Of a stretch of DNA of 8,082 nucleotides, positions 1 to 6,293 are shown in pieces. The stretch's first letter is position 1; each line of letters starts with the position of its first letter. This DNA is from Pseudomonadota bacterium (GTDB lineage: Bacteria > Pseudomonadota > Gammaproteobacteria > Xanthomonadales > Rhodanobacteraceae): assembly GCA_018241165.1 (NCBI GenBank), contig JAFEEK010000248.1:1-8082 (forward strand), written 5' to 3'. The notes under the pieces are model-generated. The model ran no database searches, was not told the origin of the DNA, and saw only the letters and a list, made by a program, of their open reading frames with translations. Both the position numbers and the translations under genes were made by a program.

Positions 1-20
1 AAGCCAGCCTCAAGTTCTGA
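1..20 (+). CDS. Possible C-terminal end of an unidentified plus-strand gene
   Basis: One reading frame (codons starting at position 3) ends in ...A-S-L-K-F followed by TGA at 18-20, just 26 bp before a strong rho-independent terminator. That spacing is what the end of a real gene looks like. The other two plus frames run open through the terminator stem, which makes them unlikely. Only five codons are visible, so no function can be given. If real, the gene is convergent with hsdR. The call rests on the terminator and not on protein similarity. Confidence 0.3.
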
Positions 21-46
21 TCGAGGCTGCAACCGGCAACAAAATT

Positions 47-75
47 ACGGGCCGCCTTGTGCGGCCCGTTTTTTT
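47..75 (+). terminator. Rho-independent terminator
   Basis: A perfect 9-bp GC-rich stem (ACGGGCCGC at 47-55 with GCGGCCCGT at 61-69) closes a 5-nt loop (cttgt) and is followed by an unbroken T run at 69-75. This is a textbook intrinsic terminator for a plus-strand transcript ending just upstream. Read on the minus strand the same stem is followed by AATTTT, so it may also stop transcripts leaving hsdR, though less efficiently. No other terminator is visible between hsdR and this point. Confidence 0.88.
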
Positions 76-402
76 GGCCGGAAGCATTCTTGCCGCGCGA
101 GTCGGCGCGTCACCAGTGGTAGGAGCTAATTCTGTGCACTTACCGACCTGGAGCAGGGGCCAGCATGGCTCAAGGTGATGGTAATCTGCGCTCTGACTGG
201 CATTTACTGCGCGCTCTACCGAGGATGGACGCTTTTCACTTCGCGGGCATTAGACGCGTTGGATCGGTCGGGCGATGTTGTGGCTGCGATCGCCATTGAT
301 GTTGGGGCCGCGCAAGACGCCAGAAGGATTCGAGAATAACTGCAGATCACGAACCACTTTCCGACGGGACCGACCTTTGATCTGCTCCTCGCCGGATAAT
401 CT
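76..402. other. Intergenic stretch between terminator and hsdR stop
   Basis: About 327 bp separate the terminator from the hsdR stop codon. I see no RNA gene, IS end, long repeat or clear hsdR terminator. The only candidate gene is the doubtful small ORF at 178-339. A 7-bp inverted repeat (342-348 with 379-385) lies just past the hsdR stop, but it has a 30-nt loop and no T run. The stretch may be the old junction between the restriction island and the chromosome, but no direct repeat or attachment core is visible to show this. Confidence 0.5.
178..339 (+). CDS. Doubtful 53-residue hypothetical membrane protein
   Basis: This plus-strand frame runs from ATG 178 (GTG 175 also possible) to TAA 337-339 and stays open upstream to a stop at 127-129. 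The product starts with a hydrophobic stretch of about 20 residues (MVICALTGIYCALYRGW...), which could be a single membrane segment. A charged, helix-like tail ending in DARRIRE follows. That layout resembles many small single-pass proteins. Against it, there is no convincing Shine-Dalgarno at the right distance, and third-position GC is only moderate (about 58% by hand count) for such a GC-rich region. A better-placed AGGGG (155-159) precedes an ATG at 165 in another frame, whose 43-codon product looks random. It could be a gene remnant or chance; the family is not recognised. Confidence 0.22.
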   Translation: MVICALTGIYCALYRGWTLFTSRALDALDRSGDVVAAIAIDVGAAQDARRIRE

Positions 403-3400
403 TTACGCTGCCACCGCCGATATTCGCGCGGCATCCAGAGTGCGCAGTAACTCATCCAGCTTGTCGGGCTTGAACAGAGCGTCTGGCCCGTGCGGAGTCA
501 GATCGGTGAATGGCGATTCGTATAGCCGCGCGGGTTCGACCACGCCATGTTCGGTCAGGTGATCAAGTATTAGATTGACGAATTCGATCTGATTCGCGCC
601 CAGCGTCTTGTCATTGATGAATCCGGCCAGGGCTTCCTTGGCTGCCGCTCGATCCATGCCGACCAATGTACGCACGAAAATCCCGAGCCCATGCGCATCG
701 TCGGCTGCCCGACGAATATCCTCCGGCGCGCCCGCGCCGCTTGCGGCAAGCAGGCGCTCCAGCTCGCGCATGTCAGACGCAGTCAGCGGCCGGTTCATGC
801 GCAACTTGGCGACTGCGATATGGTCGAGATGCTGGCGCAGAAACGCCTGCGCCTTGGCGCGAAATCTGGCGTCATCCGTGCCGACGTTCGTGCCGGGAAG
901 GGTGACTTCAGTTTCATCTCCGAGTTCATCCTCGAAATCGGTATAGACCACTTTGCGCTGGCGCCGGTCGATGAACTGCACCAGTCCGCGCAAGCGCCGA
1001 CGCATGGCTTCAAGCATCGGCACGGTCACATCCTTCCACCACGCCTCGTCCTGAATCTCCTGGATCAGGGGCATCTGCTCCCGCACCATCGGGATGGTGT
1101 CTTTCTCTTCCAGTAGCGTGGCGATTTGCACGACCCGATCGCGCAGTCGCTGGAACCCGGGTTCGGCTCGCAAGAGAGCGATTTGCAGGCTTAACGCAAG
1201 CAAATCGAAGTGCTTGGCTTCCTCGCTTTCGGGGTCGAGCTCGGTGGGTAGCCCCGCGACCGAATGCGACAACTCCGCCATCGCATCGCGTGCGATCGCC
1301 TGCCACGCCTCCGGTTTCGAGAACTGCTCGACCAGCCTGCGATGCGGGCGTACGACAAAATTGTCGAGTTTCATTGCCGCCACTTCCTGCTGCAACTTGT
1401 CGATCACCGCCTGTCGAACTTCTTCGTTGGTCTTCGGTCCTGGAAAGTCTGTCATCGCCTCTTTTACGGCCATAAACGGACTGCCTTTGCCCAACGCCGC
1501 GATCAACTCCAAACGCGCGTCGAATAGCCGCTTGGCCAGCGAAGCCACAGGCACGCCTTCCGTGCCGGGAATGTCCTGACTGAAGTACTCAAGGTTTTGG
1601 CAATAGTCGAACACGAAGAAACACGACTTGTCCTCTCCCGGCGCGAACAAGTCCGCGCAAAGGCGCGTGCCACGACCGAGCATCTGCCAGAACTTCGTCT
1701 TTGAGCGCACCAGCTTGAAGAACACCAGGTTTACGATCTCCGGCACGTCGATGCCGGTGTCGAGCATGTCCACCGAGATGGCGATGTGTGGTGCCTTGCC
1801 CTTGGTCGCGAACGCGTCGATCAGGTTCTGCGCGTACTCGGTCTTGAAGGTGATGACCCGCGCAAACTCGCCCTTGTAGTGCGGATAGTTGGCGTTGAAA
1901 CGCTCGGCGATGAAATCCGCGTGCTGCTGATTCTTGGCGAAGACGATGGTCTTGCCCAACCGATCGCCGCCCGCCACGGTGAGTCCGCGCGTCATCAGAT
2001 GTGCCAGAACTTTGTCCACCGTGTCCTTGTTGAACAGCCATTTGTTCACCGCAGCGGCTTCCACGCGATCGGGTACGCTGCCGTCGTCGTCCCACTCCAG
2101 CGCGTCCCACTGGTCCTTGTCTTCTTCCGACAGATCGTTGTACTTGATGCCTTCGCGCTGGAATTTCAGCGGCACCGATACCGCCTTCGGCGGCACCAGG
2201 AACCCGTCGCGTACCGCATCCTCCAGCGAATACGCGTCGGTCGGTACACCATTCTCAAGATCGAACAAGCTGTAGGTATTGCGATCGACCTCGTCCTTGG
2301 GGGTTGCGGTCAGGCCCACCAGCAGCGAGTCGAAGTAGTCGAGGATCGCGCCGTATTTCTGGAACACCGAGCGGTGCGCCTCGTCGATGACGATGAGATC
2401 GAAGTGGCCCACGCCGAAACGCCGTTGCCCATCGGTGGATTCGTCGATCAAGCCCATCATCGTGGGATAGGTCGAGACGTAAACACGCCCCTCGGTGTCC
2501 TTTTCGGTTACGAGGTTCACCGGCGAGGCATCCGGCAGATGGCGCTTGAACGCATTCACCGCTTGATTGACCAGCGCCACGCGATCGGCCAGAAACAGCA
2601 CGCGCTTGACCCAGTTGCAGCGCATCAGCATGTCGCTCAACGCGATCACCGTGCGCGTCTTGCCGGCGCCCGTCGCCATCACGAGCAGCGCCTTGCGGTC
2701 GTGATCGCGCTCGAACGCCTCGCCGATTCGGCGAATGGCGCGGGTCTGGTAAAACCGTTCGACGATCGTCGGGCTGATTGGCGCATCGGCGAGCGACCGG
2801 CGCGTTCCGCGGCGCTGGATCAGCAGATGCAGTTCGGCCTTTTTGTAGAACCCTTGCACCCGACGCGGGGGATAACGCGTGTCATCCCAGATCCAGTGAT
2901 CGTAGCCGTTGGAGTAAAAAATGATGGGCCGCTGGCCAAACTGCGCTTCAAGACAATCGGCGTAGAGCTTGGCTTGCTGCTGGCCGACACGCGCATCGCG
3001 GCGGGTGCGCTTGGCCTCGACCAGGCCCAGCGGTTTGCCATCGTCGCCCCACAGCACGTAATCGACGAAGCCCACGCCCTTTTCGTTGGGCATGCCGGCG
3101 ACTTCGAACTCGCGATCGCGTTTCTGATCCAGCGGCCAACCCGCCTCTTTCAGCAGAAGGTCGATGAAGTAGTCGCGCGTTTCGGCCTCGGAGTAGTCGT
3201 GCGCGTCCGGGCGTTCGGCGGCAGCCTTCTTCGCTGCGGCGACCTCGGCACGCAAGCGCTTCAACTCTTCGTCCAGCGCGCTCTTGTCCGCCAGCAACGA
3301 CGCAAGGTTCTCGTCCTTCTCGCGCAGGCGAGCTTCCAGTGCCTGCAACTGCTCGCCCGTTTGCGCAGTGCTCTGCGTGGGCTTCGGCAACGCCGCCGCG

Positions 3401-3807
3401 TCAAACGTCAAGCCAGCGTCAGGCCGCGCATCTCGGCCATACGTGCGCGCCAGCCAGTAGGCAACATGGAACAGCTCGCGCACAGCGACCAACGCATCGG
3501 CTTCGGCGATCGGTCGATGGCTGTGCACCGCGCGGTTGCCGAGCGTGACGATCACGCGCGCCTTGTTGAACACCGCTTCGCCAGCGGCATCCTTGAAGCT
3601 CGGCTCGTGAATAAGCGCAGAAAGATTATCTTGATAAGGCAACCGCAGCGCCGGATCGTGCTTGTACGCCCACGCAATCGCGAGCTCCAGCGCGCGGCGC
3701 GCGTAGAAGCACGCGGTGCGCGGATCGGCGCGCACGGCAGCCTCTGCCTTCACCGCGGCATCGAACACGCTCGGCCATTCGCGCCGGAGGAAGGCAAACT
3801 GACTCAC
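403..3807 (-). CDS. hsdR: Type I restriction enzyme R subunit (HsdR, EcoEI-like)
   Basis: This 1134-residue protein is the ATP-dependent translocase and nuclease of the type I restriction complex; with HsdM2HsdS it cuts DNA lacking the host methyl mark. Residues about 5-115 look like a DUF4145-type domain and about 150-195 form a charged coiled coil. The PD-(D/E)xK nuclease follows: D249 in GFVDYVL, then E264-A-K266 in GLVEAKRT. The SF2 motor has Walker A ATGAGKT (378-384), DEAH (475-478), GLTATP (498-503) and motif VI QMLGRGTRL (708-716). The rest (about 800-1134) matches the helical C-terminal region of EcoEI-type subunits. Length is normal and every key residue is present. The start is GTG 3807, which overlaps the fic stop as GTGA and has GGAGGG six bases upstream. 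TAA at 405-403 ends it. Translation is therefore probably coupled to fic. Confidence 0.96.
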   Translation of the reverse strand: MSQFAFLRREWPSVFDAAVKAEAAVRADPRTACFYARRALELAIAWAYKHDPALRLPYQDNLSALIHEPSFKDAAGEAVFNKARVIVTLGNRAVHSHRPIAEADALVAVRELFHVAYWLARTYGRDARPDAGLTFDAAALPKPTQSTAQTGEQLQALEARLREKDENLASLLADKSALDEELKRLRAEVAAAKKAAAERPDAHDYSEAETRDYFIDLLLKEAGWPLDQKRDREFEVAGMPNEKGVGFVDYVLWGDDGKPLGLVEAKRTRRDARVGQQQAKLYADCLEAQFGQRPIIFYSNGYDHWIWDDTRYPPRRVQGFYKKAELHLLIQRRGTRRSLADAPISPTIVERFYQTRAIRRIGEAFERDHDRKALLVMATGAGKTRTVIALSDMLMRCNWVKRVLFLADRVALVNQAVNAFKRHLPDASPVNLVTEKDTEGRVYVSTYPTMMGLIDESTDGQRRFGVGHFDLIVIDEAHRSVFQKYGAILDYFDSLLVGLTATPKDEVDRNTYSLFDLENGVPTDAYSLEDAVRDGFLVPPKAVSVPLKFQREGIKYNDLSEEDKDQWDALEWDDDGSVPDRVEAAAVNKWLFNKDTVDKVLAHLMTRGLTVAGGDRLGKTIVFAKNQQHADFIAERFNANYPHYKGEFARVITFKTEYAQNLIDAFATKGKAPHIAISVDMLDTGIDVPEIVNLVFFKLVRSKTKFWQMLGRGTRLCADLFAPGEDKSCFFVFDYCQNLEYFSQDIPGTEGVPVASLAKRLFDARLELIAALGKGSPFMAVKEAMTDFPGPKTNEEVRQAVIDKLQQEVAAMKLDNFVVRPHRRLVEQFSKPEAWQAIARDAMAELSHSVAGLPTELDPESEEAKHFDLLALSLQIALLRAEPGFQRLRDRVVQIATLLEEKDTIPMVREQMPLIQEIQDEAWWKDVTVPMLEAMRRRLRGLVQFIDRRQRKVVYTDFEDELGDETEVTLPGTNVGTDDARFRAKAQAFLRQHLDHIAVAKLRMNRPLTASDMRELERLLAASGAGAPEDIRRAADDAHGLGIFVRTLVGMDRAAAKEALAGFINDKTLGANQIEFVNLILDHLTEHGVVEPARLYESPFTDLTPHGPDALFKPDKLDELLRTLDAARISAVAA

Positions 3808-4979
3808 GCGTGTCCCTCCGCGTTGTTCGCGAACAACGCGATGTAGGGCGCATAGCGGAATCGACGATTGCGCGTGTAACCGGTCATTTCCGCGAGCACT
3901 CCCAATTTTTCCAGGCGCGCCACCAGTGCGTTCGCCGCCGCATAGGACGTACCCGTCAACGCCCGGATGTCGTTCACCGACACGATGGGCCGATCGAATA
4001 ACGCCTCCAGTACCTTGTGTCCATTGCCGGCCGCGCGCCCCAACTGCGCCGTGATCGCGGTTCGATGGGCTTCGCGCAACTGCAGGATGCGCCGGGCCGT
4101 GGCCACGGCTTCATCCGCCACCTCGGCGACACCGCGCAGGAAAAATGCCAGCCACTGCTCCCACGCGCCCTGTTCGCGCACCGCCTGCAACCGGTCGTAG
4201 TATTCCTGCCGATAGCGCTTGAGGTAGTGCGATAGATACAGCACCGGTTTGTGCAACACGCCGCGCTCGGTCAGCAGGAACGTGATCAACAACCGTCCCA
4301 CGCGGCCGTTGCCGTCGAGAAATGGATGGATCGTCTCGAACTGCACATGGGCGAGCGCGATCTTCACCAACGGTGGCAGGTTGTCCTTCGCGTGCAGGAA
4401 ATTTTCCAGATCGCCCAGCGCGGCAGCCACCGCGTGGGGCGGGGGTGGAACAAAAGTGGCCGTGGCGAGCGTGCAGCCGCCCGGGCCGATCCAGTTCTGG
4501 CTGGTGCGCAGTTCGCCCGGCAGCAACCGGTCTCCGCGCACGCCACGCATCAATTCCATGTGGATTTCGCGGATCAGCCGCACCGAAACCGGCAGCTCGG
4601 GCAACCTGGCCAGTCCGCGATTCATTGCGCGCACGTAGTTCAGCACTTCGTCCACGTCGTGCGGCAGGTCAAGATCGAACAACTGCGCTTCGGCAGCCAG
4701 CAGATCCTGCAACGAGCTTTGCGTGCCTTCGATCTGGCTGGAAAGCACCGCCTCCTTGCGCACGTACATGAAGACGAACAGGTCCGGGTTCGGCAGCGTG
4801 AGCACGGAGCCGTCAAGACGACCCAGGGCGCGATCGGCGGCGGACAACAATCGCTGCAATTCACCGGTCAGCCTTACCGGCGGCGCCGGGGGCAGCGGCG
4901 CGGGCATGAAAGCCCGATAGCCCGAGGGTTGGCTTGCGTAACGCCCTGCGCGGGTTGAATTTTTGTCCTCCGTTGCCAT
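3804..4979 (-). CDS. Fic-family protein adenylyltransferase with winged helix
   Basis: Fic enzymes usually transfer AMP from ATP onto a hydroxyl side chain of a target protein. This 391-residue protein has the family's parts in order. An N-terminal helical region carries the inhibitory motif SSQIEG (80-85, the (S/T)xxxE(G/N) form), so it should be autoinhibited (class II). The Fic core holds the catalytic loop HPFLDGNGRVGR (218-229), with H218, F220, D222, G223, N224, G225, R226 and R229 all intact. A C-terminal winged helix (about 322-378, S-V-N-D-I-R-A-L-T-G) follows. The layout resembles the Shewanella Fic protein of known structure. ATG 4979 is preferred: it has GGGGAAGG directly upstream and a promoter whose transcript would start near 5013. 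A TTG at 5000 would add seven residues and is less likely. It lies between hsdS and hsdR and overlaps hsdR by 4 bp. The target protein cannot be told from the sequence. Confidence 0.93.
   Translation of the reverse strand: MATEDKNSTRAGRYASQPSGYRAFMPAPLPPAPPVRLTGELQRLLSAADRALGRLDGSVLTLPNPDLFVFMYVRKEAVLSSQIEGTQSSLQDLLAAEAQLFDLDLPHDVDEVLNYVRAMNRGLARLPELPVSVRLIREIHMELMRGVRGDRLLPGELRTSQNWIGPGGCTLATATFVPPPPHAVAAALGDLENFLHAKDNLPPLVKIALAHVQFETIHPFLDGNGRVGRLLITFLLTERGVLHKPVLYLSHYLKRYRQEYYDRLQAVREQGAWEQWLAFFLRGVAEVADEAVATARRILQLREAHRTAITAQLGRAAGNGHKVLEALFDRPIVSVNDIRALTGTSYAAANALVARLEKLGVLAEMTGYTRNRRFRYAPYIALFANNAEGHA
3814..3819 (-). promoter_or_regulatory. Ribosome-binding site of hsdR
   Basis: GGAGGG on the minus strand lies six bases before the GTG at 3807 and fixes this start. 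It sits inside the last codons of fic, so hsdR is read by ribosomes finishing fic or loading at this site. Its first base is also the last base of a 22-bp perfect palindrome (3819-3840), so an RNA hairpin there would stand directly against the site. Confidence 0.75.
3819..3840. repeat. Perfect 22-bp palindrome at the fic/hsdR junction
   Basis: The half-site cgcgttgttcg (3819-3829) is followed immediately by its exact reverse complement (3830-3840). As RNA it can fold into a 9-bp stem with a CGCG tetraloop. As DNA it would suit a dimeric DNA-binding protein. It covers the end of fic, coding for A-L-F-A-N-N-A after the conserved winged helix, and touches the hsdR Shine-Dalgarno. No T run follows, so it is not an intrinsic terminator. 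An operator, an RNA-processing site or a translational brake on hsdR are all possible. Confidence 0.8.
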
Positions 4980-4991
4980 ACCTTCCCCAGA

Positions 4992-5001
4992 CTTGCGCAA
5001 G
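4992..5001. repeat. 10-bp palindrome in the fic leader
   Basis: CTTGCGCAAG is a perfect palindrome inside the predicted 5' untranslated leader of fic, four bases before the fic Shine-Dalgarno. It overlaps the downstream copy of the GGACGCTTGCG direct repeat (5006-4996). It is short enough to arise by chance, but its position between predicted transcription start and ribosome site fits an operator half. Confidence 0.4.
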
Positions 5002-5053
5002 CGTCCAGAACGGCTCCATATTATAGGCAGCCTTTAGCAAGCCGCAAGCGTCC
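4996..5053 (-). repeat. Direct repeat GGACGCTTGCG bracketing the fic promoter
   Basis: The 11-mer GGACGCTTGCG occurs on the minus strand at 5053-5043 and again at 5006-4996, 47 bp apart. The first copy overlaps the weak -35 hexamer of the predicted fic promoter. The second lies just downstream of the expected transcription start. Paired sites in these positions are typical of repressor binding. The protein that might bind is unknown; the winged helix of the Fic protein itself is one candidate. Confidence 0.55.
5020..5047 (-). promoter_or_regulatory. Predicted sigma-70 promoter of fic-hsdR
   Basis: A perfect TATAAT -10 box is present on the minus strand at 5025-5020, with a weak -35 (TTGCGG, 5047-5042) 16 bp upstream. 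Transcription would start near 5013, giving a leader of about 34 nt before ATG 4979. It lies in the 126-bp gap after hsdS, so fic-hsdR can probably be expressed apart from hsdMS. A second, poorer TATAAC lies upstream at 5066-5061. No terminator separates hsdS from this promoter, so read-through from hsdMS is also possible. Confidence 0.6.
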
Positions 5054-5079
5054 GAGTCTTGTTATAGCCTCCGAGTCTT
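5051..5079 (-). repeat. Direct repeat AAGACTCGGA upstream of the fic promoter
   Basis: The 10-mer AAGACTCGGA occurs twice on the minus strand, at 5079-5070 and 5060-5051, with a 19-bp period. It sits between the hsdS stop and the -35 region. Close to two helical turns apart, the copies could be bound on the same face of the DNA. They may belong to the same control region as the GGACGCTTGCG repeats, which start where the second copy ends. Confidence 0.5.
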
Positions 5080-5105
5080 CCCCACAGGACATCTGCGCTT
5101 ATGCG

Positions 5106-6293
5106 CTACAGCTCGCCGCGGAACGCACGCTGTTGAAGAGATGCAAACAGCGATTTGGACTCTTTCAACGCCGTCCCTGCGCGTTGCCGCAATTGCTCGA
5201 TCTTGCGTACAGTTCGTGCGAACTGCTCTTGTTCTGTTGCCGACGGCGTAATGATTGGCATAATTTTGACGTCGCCAAGGTTGATGCCGCGAACGGCGAC
5301 GCCCTTGGTTCGCTGACGCATCCAATACTGAAAACCTTGGGTACGCAGACACTCGCGGACGAACACAGAATCTGCGCCAGTGACCGACAAGCGTGCCGTA
5401 TCTTGCGTGATGTTGGCGCCATCAAGTTCAGCTGGCACAACGGCGAACCGCCCAACATGACCGCGAATCGACATCAGCAAGTCACCCGTCTTGAGTAGGG
5501 ATCGCCGGAAATTTTTTGATATCTGGACGGTCGTTTTGCGAATGCCCGATAGGTTGATCCCGCCGTCCTGCATATCGACTACGCGAACATAATTGATGCC
5601 AATTGACTGGTCGGGCCCCGGCATCAAGATGCCATAGCTTATTGGCCGAGCGCGATCGACAAGGTCGATCATGGGTCGCGTAGGGAATCCGCGGGGGTTT
5701 GCGATCGGATCGCCGAACATATCGAGAAAGATGGATTGGGTGAGTTCGTCAAGCTTGGCGATGGCGGCGCGGCGCTTGGCACGCAGCGCGTCGGCCTTGT
5801 CCAGGATCGCCGCGATGCGCCGCTGCTCGGGGAGGGGTGGGAGCGGGATCAGCATCTCGTCGAGATGTTCGTTCCGCAGATTGTTGATGTTCGCGCCAGC
5901 TGCAAGCGCCGAGACACGTTGCCGATATTCGCGCGTTTGGAAGAAATGCCCGAAGTAGCCTGGATCGACGTGCGAGCGTGGTCGCAGAACCTTGCAGAAC
6001 GCACCAAATCCGCCGGCGAAGTCGTTTAGGGCGCGTGCTGCTTTGCCAACCACATCGAGGCTGCCGCTGGACGCGGCAATGACGACGTCGTTTTGCCGTA
6101 TCCTTTGCTTCGCGTTGATGCGTGCGGCCGGCACAAATACCAGATCATCGAACACCAGACCTTGGTCAGAGATGTTGCCTGCGCGAAGTACCGGCAAGTA
6201 CCCATCTCGTGGCGCGCGTGATGCGTCTTGTTTCGCGTATGTCACGCCTCGAATCTGGTCGGCGACATCCGCCACCCGTGCCATCGCACTCAC
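5106..6293 (-). CDS. hsdS: Type I restriction-modification specificity subunit (HsdS)
   Basis: HsdS recognises the bipartite DNA target for both methylation and cleavage. The protein shows two target-recognition domains (residues about 8-150 and 205-350), each followed by a conserved helical spacer. The central spacer reads PLPPLPEQRRIAAILDKADA and then L-D-E-L-T-Q-S-I-F-L-D-M-F-G-D-P. The C-terminal one ends in SLQQRAFRGEL, the usual end of this subfamily. Length (395 residues) is normal. I chose GTG 6293, which overlaps the hsdM stop as GTGA and has GGAAGG (6308-6303) nine bases upstream. ATG 6284 would give 392 residues and cannot be excluded. The open frame extends upstream to 6467 inside hsdM, but that part is arginine-rich out-of-frame reading. 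The TRD-coding parts look less GC-rich than hsdM, as is common for exchanged TRDs. The target sequence cannot be predicted from this. Confidence 0.94.
   Translation of the reverse strand: MSAMARVADVADQIRGVTYAKQDASRAPRDGYLPVLRAGNISDQGLVFDDLVFVPAARINAKQRIRQNDVVIAASSGSLDVVGKAARALNDFAGGFGAFCKVLRPRSHVDPGYFGHFFQTREYRQRVSALAAGANINNLRNEHLDEMLIPLPPLPEQRRIAAILDKADALRAKRRAAIAKLDELTQSIFLDMFGDPIANPRGFPTRPMIDLVDRARPISYGILMPGPDQSIGINYVRVVDMQDGGINLSGIRKTTVQISKNFRRSLLKTGDLLMSIRGHVGRFAVVPAELDGANITQDTARLSVTGADSVFVRECLRTQGFQYWMRQRTKGVAVRGINLGDVKIMPIITPSATEQEQFARTVRKIEQLRQRAGTALKESKSLFASLQQRAFRGEL

Noticed and set aside
342..385. Inverted repeat GCAGATC/GATCTGC after hsdR as its terminator
   Set aside because: Seven pairs around a 30-nt loop with no T run in either direction do not make an intrinsic terminator.
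216..455. 79-codon minus-strand open frame overlapping the hsdR end
   Set aside because: It overlaps the end of hsdR in another frame, with low-complexity, arginine- and serine-rich translation and no ribosome site seen.
1786..3846. A 686-codon open frame on the plus strand opposite hsdR
   Set aside because: It is exactly antisense to conserved helicase and nuclease motifs of hsdR. Long antisense frames are expected in GC-rich genes, and the translation shows no domain. It ends in A-L-F-A-N-N-A only because it reads the 22-bp palindrome from the other side.
4980..5000. TTG start for fic at 5000
   Set aside because: The ATG at 4979 has a purine-rich ribosome site directly upstream, while the TTG has none and would sit only a few bases after the predicted transcription start.
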